This document shows positions 18,787 through 27,400 of a stretch of 64,000 bases of DNA, in pieces (the first letter of the stretch is position 1; each line of letters opens with the position of its first letter). The notes under the pieces are model-generated. The model was not told the DNA's origin. It did not search any database and worked only from the letters and a program-made list of their open reading frames with translations. The translations under genes were made by a program, and so were the position numbers. Source of the stretch: Riemerella columbipharyngis (GTDB lineage Bacteria > Bacteroidota > Bacteroidia > Flavobacteriales > Weeksellaceae); assembly GCF_900101995.1 (NCBI RefSeq), contig NZ_FNAS01000012.1:1-64000 (forward strand). The letters are read 5' to 3'.

Positions 18787-18896
18787 TTAAAAAAAATCAT
18801 ATCCATTTTCTGTTAAACTGTCCCCGATATAGATTACTATATCGTCTTTATTACATGTTTTCTCTTCTATTAAATGCTCAATAAAATTGATGGTGT
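18787..18896 (-). pseudogene. 3' end of an unidentified gene, cut at the prophage junction
   Basis: The minus strand from about 18896 to 18787 reads coding-like sequence ending in NFIEHLIEEKTCNKDDIVIY then IGDSLTENGYDFF and a stop. Upstream of 18896 the same frame runs antisense through the portal gene and makes no protein sense, so only this C-terminal tail of about 36 residues remains. I do not recognise the family. Small acidic tails of this kind occur in immunity proteins, and a toxin-like domain is found 1.7 kb away, but a link is speculative. Confidence 0.4.
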
Positions 18897-19537
18897 CAAA
18901 AGGTTTGGGTTCTTGGCTGGATTTTATAGACAAATACGGTGTTCCGCCTTTATTTATAACCACTGACCGAGAGGACGACAGCCGTATGATGGAACTTTTT
19001 GAGATGGCAACGCATTTCAAGCGCAATGGCTTTATGATTGCGCGTGGGGGTGAAAAATTTGATATTCCTAACCTCTCCAACGCCAATAGTGGGGAGACTT
19101 TCGATACTTTAATCAAAAGGGCCGATAACGAAATATCCAAACGCTATCTTGGTGGCACAGGTTTGACCGATGAAAAAGGCTTTGTAGGTTCTGTGGAAGT
19201 GCAGTACGAGCTGGCGAATGCCCGTTTTACTTCGGATAGGATTTGGGTTAAATCTATTGTCAATAAACAGCTGATTCCGTTATTGGTAAAACTATCTCCA
19301 GTATATAAACCCTTAGAAAATCTTTATTTTGACTGGGATGAAGAGGAAACCCTAACCGCCGATAAAGTCTGCGAAATGGTGCAAAAATTAGGCAATCAAT
19401 TTGAATTTGACCCCGAGCAAATTGAGGAGATAACAGGGCTTAAAATTTTAGGCATCAAAAACAATTCTTTTCCAGCCTTTGAGGGGGGAGAGCCTAAAAA
19501 AAAAATGACAAAAACGCCCAGTGGCAACTCAAATTAA
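18897..19537 (+). pseudogene. Mu gp29-like (DUF935) phage portal protein, N-terminally truncated
   Basis: The frame carries GLGSWLDFIDKYGVPPLFIT, then DSRMMELFEMATHFKRNGF, DTLIKRADNEISKRYLGGTG and YELANARFTSDR, the second half of a DUF935 portal protein. This family forms the head vertex of Mu-like phages and is usually over 400 residues. About 213 remain. The sequence starts abruptly at about 18897, next to the tail of an unrelated minus-strand gene. The Met codons at 18887 lie in or before the junction and are accidental. The frame ends at 19537, just after a run of ten A at 19496-19505, while coding sequence of the next protein continues in another frame. It is a prophage relic, not a working portal. 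Confidence 0.75.
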
Positions 19538-19623
19538 CTCACCGAGCTTTAGCCAATCTTTATCACGGAGAGCATTGCGATTGTGATACATGCCAGAGCG
19601 ATATTGACCGCTTTAACGCCGCT

Positions 19624-20868
19624 TTGGATTTGTCGGATTGGCTAAAAGTGATGGCTAAAATAGCACAGGACAGGTACGAGGGGAAACTCAAAGCCGGAGA
19701 GCTGGACAATGCCTACATTTTAAACACTTACGAAGAATTGAAAGGCGGTTTTACAGAGGGATTTGACAGCTCTAATTTCAAGGTACACGGCGCAACCAAT
19801 GGCATTAGTCCGGAAACGCTGAAAATGCGGCAAAATCTGTTTAAATTCTCTGGTGCGAAAACTTATACCCTGCTGGAAGAAATTAACCAAATATTAAACT
19901 CCAATAAAGGCGAAACCTTTGACAGCTTCAAAAACGAGGTATTGAAACTCAACCCACGATACAACAAAAACTACCTACAGGCAGAGTGGCAAACCGCCAA
20001 GCAAGCAGGCTACCATGCGGCCAATTGGGACGAGTATCAAAATAACAAAGATTTGTATCCAAATTTGAAGTACAAAACGCAAGGTGATAATAGGGTAAGA
20101 GAACCGCACCGCTTGTTAAATGGTATTATAGCTCCTTTGGATAGCGATTTTTGGAAAACGCATTACCCACCCAATGGCTGGCGTTGCCGTTGTTATGTGG
20201 TGCAGACAGCGGAGAAACCAACCAATGAGAACGATATACCTACGCTAAACGAAAAGGAAATGCCCAAAGAATTTAGGGGCAATGTAGGTATAAGTGGCGA
20301 AATATTTAAGGAAACCGCCGAAAACAAAGGCAAACCGCACCCATATTTTGCACTCTTTAAAAACGCCGGTAGCGAAACCAAAAAAGCCTTTGAATATAGC
20401 AAACTTGCAGCTGCCAAAGAAATAGCATACACCGCTGAAAATGGTGCACAGGTAAAGGTAAGCCCTTTTGCAGACCCAGCCGATTTTGAGGATAATTTTA
20501 TAGATGCTAAACGGATGGCAGACCAGCTAAAATACTCTATAGATATTGAAGCCCATTTAGACAGTCGTGTAATTTTAGACCATAAAAATCCGGAATACAG
20601 GATAAATGGAGTTATTGCAGATAGAAAAGCTCCAGAGAATGCCAATACAAAAAATCTATTGAGGAAAGCACAAAAGCAAGCTTGTGAGAAAGTTGTATTG
20701 AATATTAAAAATAGTAAAGCCGACAAGGAGGAGATTTTAAATGATTTAAAATCAAGATTTAGATTTGATGCGAATTTCCCAACCATAAAAGAAATTATAT
20801 TGATAGATAAAAATGGAAAAGCTGTAATATATAAGCGTGAAGATTTTAAAAAGAAAAAGACAGAATAA
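19624..20868 (+). CDS. Mu F-like phage head morphogenesis protein with toxin-like C-terminal domain
   Basis: 414 residues from a TTG at 19624. The N-terminal and middle part is a MuF/SPP1 gp7-type minor head protein, with EWQTAKQAGYHAANWDEY, VREPHRLLNGIIAPLDSDFW and the hallmark HYPPNGWRCRCYVV (about 180-195). After about residue 280 the character changes. HKNPEYRINGVIADRK (about 319) and NLLRKAQKQACEKVVLNI resemble the C-terminal nuclease domains of CdiA-type polymorphic toxins, and IILIDKNGKAVIYKRED ends the protein. No immunity gene follows. Upstream of 19624 the same frame is open and looks coding back to about 19510 (LTHRALANLYHGEHCDCDTC), so the true N-terminus was probably longer and lost by a frameshift in the A-rich tract. 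A terminator overlaps the stop. Confidence 0.7.
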   Translation: MDLSDWLKVMAKIAQDRYEGKLKAGELDNAYILNTYEELKGGFTEGFDSSNFKVHGATNGISPETLKMRQNLFKFSGAKTYTLLEEINQILNSNKGETFDSFKNEVLKLNPRYNKNYLQAEWQTAKQAGYHAANWDEYQNNKDLYPNLKYKTQGDNRVREPHRLLNGIIAPLDSDFWKTHYPPNGWRCRCYVVQTAEKPTNENDIPTLNEKEMPKEFRGNVGISGEIFKETAENKGKPHPYFALFKNAGSETKKAFEYSKLAAAKEIAYTAENGAQVKVSPFADPADFEDNFIDAKRMADQLKYSIDIEAHLDSRVILDHKNPEYRINGVIADRKAPENANTKNLLRKAQKQACEKVVLNIKNSKADKEEILNDLKSRFRFDANFPTIKEIILIDKNGKAVIYKREDFKKKKTE

Positions 20869-20880
20869 ATCTGTCTTTTT
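20855..20880 (+). terminator. Terminator overlapping the stop of the MuF gene
   Basis: AAAAGACAG (20855-20863) pairs with CTGTCTTTT (20871-20879), with loop AATAAAT and a run of T. The stop codon lies in the loop. Confidence 0.65.
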
Positions 20881-20983
20881 ATAATGCGGTAGGCGGGGTT
20901 CTTGCATTTTACGTCGCGAATCGCTTCGCATTACGCTACAAATATACAAATAATTTTTAAAATACCATTAAAAACTTTTTAAA

Positions 20984-21523
20984 ATGGAAGAAAATCAAGT
21001 ACCGGATTTTATGAAAATGGCAGAAGAAATGCTGCAAGGTCTACCCCAAAGGGTAGCGGAACAAGCACGCAATCACTTTATGAAAAGCTTTATCAAGGAG
21101 GGGTTTACGGCTAATTCTTTTATCGCTTGGCCTAAGCGAAAAGATACTCTCCCCCATAAAATGCTCTCGCTTTCCTATACCCTCAAAAATAGCATTAAAA
21201 TAAGCCGTGCAGATTTTGAGCAGGTTATTATTTCCGCAGGCGAGGGTATTCCCTATGCTGCTATACATAACGAGGGTGGTAATATCACCATACCCGTAAC
21301 CCCCAAAATGCGTAAATACTTCTGGGCAATGCACAAAAAAACAGGTGAGGAATTTTACAAGAATATGGCACTCACAAAAAAAGATTTTTTAAGTGTGCAT
21401 ATTCCAAAACGCCAATACATTGGCAATAGTGCGGCATTGGGCAGAAAGATACGGAGTATTATCATTAGACAAATCAAACAAGCGGGAAAACAATTAAACT
21501 GGATTAGTCAAGACTTACTCTGA
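20984..21523 (+). CDS. Phage virion morphogenesis protein (Mu gpG / P2 gpS type)
   Basis: 179 residues. It has the family layout of an N-terminal helical part (KMAEEMLQGLPQRVAEQARNH), FIAWPKRK, LSYTLKNSIKISRAD, then IPYAAIHNEGGNITIPVTPKM and PKRQYIGNSAALGRKIRSIII. The YA.IHN.GG and P.R.YIG motifs mark the phage virion morphogenesis family, which acts in tail completion or joining of head and tail. In Mu-like phages it follows the MuF gene, as here. It looks intact, but the genes that should come next (protease, major head protein) are missing, so it is a leftover of a decayed prophage. It starts 115 bases after the MuF stop. Confidence 0.82.
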   Translation: MEENQVPDFMKMAEEMLQGLPQRVAEQARNHFMKSFIKEGFTANSFIAWPKRKDTLPHKMLSLSYTLKNSIKISRADFEQVIISAGEGIPYAAIHNEGGNITIPVTPKMRKYFWAMHKKTGEEFYKNMALTKKDFLSVHIPKRQYIGNSAALGRKIRSIIIRQIKQAGKQLNWISQDLL

Positions 21524-21745
21524 CGGTTGAGATAAAAAATATTAACTTTAAAGCAGATTAAAAAATATGACAACACAATAAAAAATTATCAAGAACAAAG
21601 GTATATTAGAATTAGTACAATATTTAGGGTAAAGTAATGGTATATTTCCGAGATAGCTTCTTCAGGTTTAAAGAACTTTAAGAGCAAGGAGTAGAATAAC
21701 CATTATAAGAGATTTATAGAAGAAAACTTGTAATAAAGGAATTTA
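21524..21745. other. Prophage remnant, no clear gene
   Basis: AT-rich sequence after the gpG stop with short open stretches only. I see no recognisable gene or hairpin. Confidence 0.3.
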
Positions 21746-21874
21746 GTGAATAAAACTATTGAAGAATTGGAGTTAGATTTCAATAGCTGGCCGAATTACT
21801 ATAATTTTGAGGAGAACGTATACAGAAAAATATTGCTAAGAGAAAACCCCAATGAAGACTTTTTTGGACAGTAA
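21746..21874 (+). CDS. Small hypothetical protein in the prophage remnant
   Basis: 42 codons from GTG 21746, with an AAAGGA site 6 bases upstream. It begins with NKTIEELELDFNSWPNYYNF and continues with NVYRKILLRENPNEDFFG. Composition is protein-like (acidic, with Trp and Tyr), unlike the shadow frames around it, but the family is unknown. It may be the N-terminal piece of a longer phage gene that now stops early. Confidence 0.35.
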   Translation: MNKTIEELELDFNSWPNYYNFEENVYRKILLRENPNEDFFGQ

Positions 21875-22644
21875 CCCAATGAATGGTAAAAGAAAAACAT
21901 TTAGAAACACTTGTTGAAAATTAAAAAAGAGGAAATAAAGTTTTTTTTGAAAATATTTATTAGTTATTTTTTAACGCTATCGATCACTAAGTAGTGACTA
22001 TTACAGTTGTGTACAATACCTAATCTTTTCCAAGACTAAAAACTGATTCAAATAATTCTGAAGATACTTTGTAGCTATTCCCTCGTATTGGACAGATTAT
22101 AGCTTGGATTTCATTGTGTATTTTTACTTCACTTAACTGTTTACTCATTTTTAGAAGCTCATTGACAATACATTACTATTCATATTCGTTGTAACATCTG
22201 ACGTATTCACTAAAATTGGTGGGTATCATCCTTTCCTTACAATTTATAATATTCTTTCATCAATTCCACTTCATTCAGAGATAAATTTATTCTGTGTGAA
22301 TGATGTTGTTTTATTTTAATTCTTTAGATGTCAATATTTAAGATTAACCATCTTTTCTTTATATGCTGTGTAAAGATTTAAGTAAATTTGATGTTTGCCC
22401 GACTTATCTTTATAATCCTTAAGAAAAAAGAATGTTTCATTGCTATGTTTGATTTAGTAGCACTATGAAACTCCTTTAAATATGCGTTTTGAATTCTTAT
22501 CATACCATTCCTTTTTGAATGGCAGAAGTATTATTTGTCCCAGAAAATTTTATTGGGGACAAAAATGGAGACAAAGTATATTGTTTTTTGTTTACTGATT
22601 TTATCAGTATTATCCCCTAATGCTTTGAATATCTTTGATTAAAA
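21875..22644. other. 770-base gene-poor region between prophage relic and tRNA-Arg
   Basis: No open frame longer than about 50 codons. Around 22535-22575 the text has TTTGTCCCAGAAAATTTT, GGGGACAAA and GGAGACAAAG. Clustered GTCCC/GGGAC words of this sort are often found beside tyrosine-integrase genes or their attachment sites in Bacteroidota. Together with the tRNA gene 120 bases further on, this suggests the end of an integrated element, but I cannot identify att repeats. Confidence 0.3.
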
Positions 22645-22686
22645 AAAAGCGAGAATCTTTATGTTATAAAAAGAATTCTCGCTTTT
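22645..22686 (-). terminator. Terminator after tRNA-Arg
   Basis: A near-perfect stem of AAAGCGAGAAT with ATTCTCGCTTT, flanked by A and T runs on either side, lies immediately downstream of the tRNA on its strand. It could act in both directions. Confidence 0.75.
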
Positions 22687-22687
22687 G

Positions 22688-22761
22688 TGAACGCGGAAGG
22701 AGTCGAACCCTCAACCTTCAGAGCCGTAATCTGACGCTCTATCCAATTGAGCTACGCGTCC
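22688..22761 (-). tRNA. tRNA-Arg, anticodon ACG
   Basis: The minus strand folds into a complete cloverleaf: acceptor GGACGCG with CGCGTTC, D arm GCTC...GAGC, anticodon stem TCAGA/TCTGA with loop TTACGGC (anticodon ACG, read as ICG for CGN codons), T arm GAGGG-TTCGACT-CCTTC. The discriminator is A and no CCA is encoded. It is 74 bases long. A phage relic lies downstream of its 3' end, which is a common integration arrangement. Confidence 0.97.
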
Positions 22762-22932
22762 GTTTTCGGACTGCAAATATAACAAAATTTTATTTATTAT
22801 CTCTATAATTTTACTTTTTTTTGAGTAAAAATATTTGGGATTTTTTAACATTAAATATATCAGCTGGTTATGGTTTTGTTGTAGTAGGTATATAAAAGGA
22901 AAAATAAGGTTTTATTATTGACTAAAAATCCT

Positions 22933-22940
22933 TATTTTTG
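22933..22940 (+). promoter_or_regulatory. -7 box for purB
   Basis: TATTTTTG matches TAnnTTTG, 22 bases before the ATG at 22962. It covers the TTG at 22938, so that codon is not the start. Confidence 0.55.
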
Positions 22941-22961
22941 TGCATCATTAAAAAGTATAAA

Positions 22962-24389
22962 ATGAAAACTTACAAAAATCCTTTGGAAGAACGCTATTCC
23001 AGCTCGGAAATGCTCTATAATTTTTCGCCAGACAATAAGTTTCAAAATTGGAGAAAACTATGGATAGCACTTGCTGAAATAGAAAAAAAACTCGGACTAA
23101 ATATTACAAATGAACAAATCCAGCAACTGAAAGATAATCTTACCAATATAGATTACGAAAAGGCTGCCGAGTATGAAAAGAAATTCAGGCACGATGTGAT
23201 GGCACATGTCCATACTTACGGAGATGTGGCACCTGCGGCTAAGGCTATTATCCATCTAGGTGCTACTTCTGCATTTGTAGGGGATAACACAGACCTTATC
23301 CAGATGAGAGACGGGCTTTTAATTCTTAGAAAAAAACTTGTAAATGTAATTAAGGCATTGTCTGATTTCGCCCTGAAATATAAAGATATGCCAACGCTCG
23401 GGTTTACGCATTTTCAGCCGGCACAGCTCACGACAGTTGGGAAAAGGGCTACGCTATGGTTACAGAGTTTAATCTTAGATTTTGAAGAATTAGAGTTTTT
23501 TTTGGATACCCTAAGGTTTAGAGGGGTGAAAGGAACTACCGGTACAGCCGCGAGTTTCTTGGAATTGTTTAACGGAGATTACACCAAAGTAAAGACCTTG
23601 GATAAAGAATTGTCTAAGCGTTTTGGTTTTGATAATGTATTTGGCGTATCGGGGCAAACCTATGATAGAAAGGTAGATGCTAAGGTCTTGGCGTTATTGT
23701 CAAACATTGCTCAGTCGGCACATAAGTTTACGAATGACCTAAGGCTTTTGCAAAATCTTAAAGAAATAGAAGAACCTTTTGAAAAAAATCAAATAGGCTC
23801 TTCGGCTATGGCTTATAAGAGAAATCCTATGCGGTCCGAAAGAATAGGAGCACTCTCCAAATTTGTGATATCTCTGGCTTCCAGCCCTGCTATGGTAGCA
23901 GCTACACAATGGTTTGAGAGAACTTTGGACGACTCTGCAAACAAAAGATTGGCAATACCGCAGGCATTTTTAGCTGTAGATGCGATATTGCTTATTTGGA
24001 ATAATATAATGAATGGATTGGTTGTTTACGAAAATCGTATCAATAAGCATATTATGGAGGAATTGCCGTTTATGGCGACCGAGTATATCATCATGGAAGA
24101 AGTAAAAGCTGGGGGCGACCGCCAAGAAATTCACGAAACCATCCGAGTTCACTCTATGGAGGCAAGTAAAAAAGTGAAAATGGAAGGCAAAGAAAATGAC
24201 CTGATAGAGCGAATTATGAATGATAATTCTCTTAAACTTGACAAATCAAAATTAGCGGAAGTGCTTAACCCTAAAAACTTCATTGGTTTTGCACCAATCC
24301 AGATAGAGGAATTTGTGAAAAATGAAGCTCAACCTATTGTGGATAAATATTCGGAGCTTATAGGCTTAGAATCAGATTTAAAAGTATAA
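22962..24389 (+). CDS. purB: Adenylosuccinate lyase
   Basis: 475 residues from ATG 22962 (MKTYKNPLEERYSSSEM). It is a fumarase/aspartase superfamily lyase with HDVMAHVHTYGD (about 80), the TSAFVGDNTD region, the His-bearing GFTHFQPAQLTTVGKRA (about 155) and the signature GSSAMAYKRNPMRSERIG (about 285). It splits succinyl-AICAR and adenylosuccinate, releasing fumarate, at two steps of purine synthesis. purL follows 85 bases later on the same strand, beyond a hairpin that may act as a terminator, so the two may share or separate transcripts. It looks complete. The first eight codons of the longer open frame from 22938 are excluded because the promoter box is there. Confidence 0.97.
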   Translation: MKTYKNPLEERYSSSEMLYNFSPDNKFQNWRKLWIALAEIEKKLGLNITNEQIQQLKDNLTNIDYEKAAEYEKKFRHDVMAHVHTYGDVAPAAKAIIHLGATSAFVGDNTDLIQMRDGLLILRKKLVNVIKALSDFALKYKDMPTLGFTHFQPAQLTTVGKRATLWLQSLILDFEELEFFLDTLRFRGVKGTTGTAASFLELFNGDYTKVKTLDKELSKRFGFDNVFGVSGQTYDRKVDAKVLALLSNIAQSAHKFTNDLRLLQNLKEIEEPFEKNQIGSSAMAYKRNPMRSERIGALSKFVISLASSPAMVAATQWFERTLDDSANKRLAIPQAFLAVDAILLIWNNIMNGLVVYENRINKHIMEELPFMATEYIIMEEVKAGGDRQEIHETIRVHSMEASKKVKMEGKENDLIERIMNDNSLKLDKSKLAEVLNPKNFIGFAPIQIEEFVKNEAQPIVDKYSELIGLESDLKV

Positions 24390-24393
24390 ATTT

Positions 24394-24420
24394 GTGCAGT
24401 CTTCACGGGCTGCATTTTTA
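24394..24420 (+). terminator. Terminator after purB
   Basis: TGCAGTC (24395-24401) pairs with GGGCTGCA (24407-24414) including a G-T pair, followed by TTTTT. Confidence 0.55.
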
Positions 24421-24474
24421 TTATATGCTGAAACAAATTATTTACCAATTATTTAATATTCAAATTGTAAATTA

Positions 24475-27400
24475 ATGTCTAATAAAAGAATTTTCGTAGA
24501 AAAGAAAGGAATCTTTGATATTGAAAGCCCTAAAGTTTTTGATGAAATTAAAAGCGTGGTGGCTCATATTCAAGAAGTAAAAGTCTACAATATATATGAT
24601 GTTTTCGGGTTGAGTGATGATGATTTTACCAAAGTAGTAAATAATACCTTTTCGGATCCTGTTACGGATGTATTGCATTATCAGAACCCTGCAAAAAACG
24701 AGTGGTTTGCAACAGAATTTTTACCGGGACAGTACGACCAAAGGGCCGATTCTGCCAGACAATGCATTGCTTTACTTACAGGAAAGGATAATACCAAAGT
24801 GAGAAGCGGAAAGCTTATAGAGCTGAAAGGCATCGATAAGGCAGATATGGAAAAGGTGAAACATTTGCTCATCAATAAAGTGGAGTCTCAGGAGAAAGAT
24901 TTGTCCGTTCTTGAAATTCCAAAAGAGGAGGTTCCTGATGAAATAATCACCTATAATGATTTTAATGAACTGAACGAAGGAGAATTGGCTCAATTCTATA
25001 ATCGTCATGGCTTTTCTTTTGGATTAGATGATTTACAGCATATTCAGAGCTACTTCATATCGGAGGGGCGGTGTCCTACAGAAACAGAGCTGAAAGTTTT
25101 GGATACTTATTGGAGTGATCATTGTAGGCATACCACTTTTGAGACAGCCCTTACAGACATTAAATTCAATGGAGCGTTTCAGGAAACCTTAGACCGAATT
25201 TTTAAGGATTATATCGAAAAAAGAAAATTTTTAGGAAGGGAACAAAAACCTATTTCGCTAATGGATTTAGCGACGGTATGTGCTAAATATTTCCACAAAA
25301 CAGGAAAATTAGAAAACCTCGTAATCTCTGATGAAATCAACGCTTGTACCATAAAGATAGAAGCTGAATTTGATGGAAAAACAGAGCCTTGGTATCTTTT
25401 GTTCAAAAACGAAACCCACAATCACCCTACGGAAATAGAGCCTTTCGGAGGGGCTTCCACTTGTTTGGGAGGAGCTATCCGAGATCCTTTGTCCGGGCGT
25501 TCTTTTGTTTATCAGGCAATGAGACTTACCGGAGCGGCAGATGTATTAGAACCGATAGAACAGACTATTTCGGGAAAATTACCGCAGAGAACCATTACCA
25601 AACAAGCTGCCAACGGCTATTCTTCCTATGGTAATCAAATCGGTTTGGCAACGACTCAGGTTTCTGAAATTTATCACGAAGGATACAAAGCTAAACGAAT
25701 GGAAGTAGGCTTTGTAGTGGGAGCAGTCCCTGAAAATTGGGTAAAAAGGGAGCAGCCCAAGCAGGGAGATGTTGTGATGATATTGGGGGGTGCTACGGGT
25801 AGAGATGGTGTAGGAGGTGCTACAGGAAGCTCTAAGGAGCAAGACGAAACCTCTATCCACACGCTTTCTACAGAAGTACAAAAGGGAAATGCAGTGGAAG
25901 AACGCAAAATACAACGCTTATTCCGAAATCCGGAGGCAACAAGATTGATCAAAAAATCTAATGACTTCGGGGCAGGAGGGGTATCTGTTGCCATCGGAGA
26001 AATAGCTGACAGCATAGAGGTAAACTTAGATGTCTTGCCGCTTAAATATGAGGGGCTCAATGGTACGGAGCTCGCCATTTCGGAGTCTCAGGAGCGTATG
26101 GCGGTAGTTATTTCCGAGGAGGATAAAACGGCTTTTATCCAATTTTGCGAAGAGGAGAATATTAAAGCTGTGGAGGTGGCTAAGGTTACAGATTCCGGTC
26201 GTATGCAAATGTTTTGGCGAGGACAAAAAATAGTAGATTTAAGTCGTGAATTCTTAGATACTAATGGTTGTCCGAAATCCCAGAAAGTTTCTGTGGAGCA
26301 TCTTAGGACGCCGAATGATGAAGTAATACCTTTCAATAAAGAGAATTTTATAAATCTTCTTAAAGATAAAAATATAGCCTCTCAAAAAGGATTGATAGAA
26401 ATGTTTGATTCTACTGTGGGAGGGACTACCGTGGCATTGCCATTAGGTGGTAAATACCAGCTGACTCCTATGGAGGGCAGTGTGCAGACGCTTCCTATAC
26501 TGGGGGCTGAAGATGTGAAAACGGTATCGTTGGCATCTTGGGGCTTTGATGCTTTTAAGTCAGAGCAAAATTCGCTTATCGGCGCTTCTTATGCTGTAGT
26601 AGAAAGCGTTGCCAAAATAGTCGCAATGGGAGGCGATTATCAAAATATCCGCTTGAGTTTTCAGGAATATTTTGAGAAATTAGGAACTAATCCTCAGAAA
26701 TGGGGTAAGCCATTGGCTTCATTATTAGGAGCTTATGATGCTCAAATGAATTTAGGTTTAGCAGCTATCGGGGGCAAAGATTCTATGAGCGGAACTTACA
26801 AAGACATTAATGTGCCGCCAACGCTTATCTCTTTTGCGTGTGCTGATGGCAAGAAAGAACATATCATCTCGCCGGAACTAAAGAAAGCCGGCAATTATAT
26901 CTATTATTACCGCCACCAGCCGAATAAGGAGGGAATGCCGGACTATGAAACCTTAAAATTTGTATTTGATTTTATCCATCAAAACATTAAAAATCAAAAT
27001 ATTGTATCTGCTAAAACCATAAAAGAAGGCGGTATCGCCGTAGCATTGGCAAAAATGAGCTTCGGAAACGGCTTAGGGGTAGATATTGAAGTAGATGAAA
27101 ACGAGCTGTTTTGGAATAATATAGGAGCGTTGGTTCTTGAAACTTCATCGGAGCTTTCTCATCCTCATTTAACTAAAATAGGTGAAGTTATCGATAATTC
27201 TTTCTTAAAAATAAATGACCATATTTTTGATATTGATGAATTAAAATCTGCTTGGACGGGTACTTTTGAAGGATTGTTTCCGACTATTGAAAGGGAGAAA
27301 ATAGTGATTGACATTGATGAAAAAGAAAATATGGTAAATCCTCAGGCGGTCGTTATTAAAAAACATAGTATTGCTAAACCTCGCGTATTTACACCTGTAT

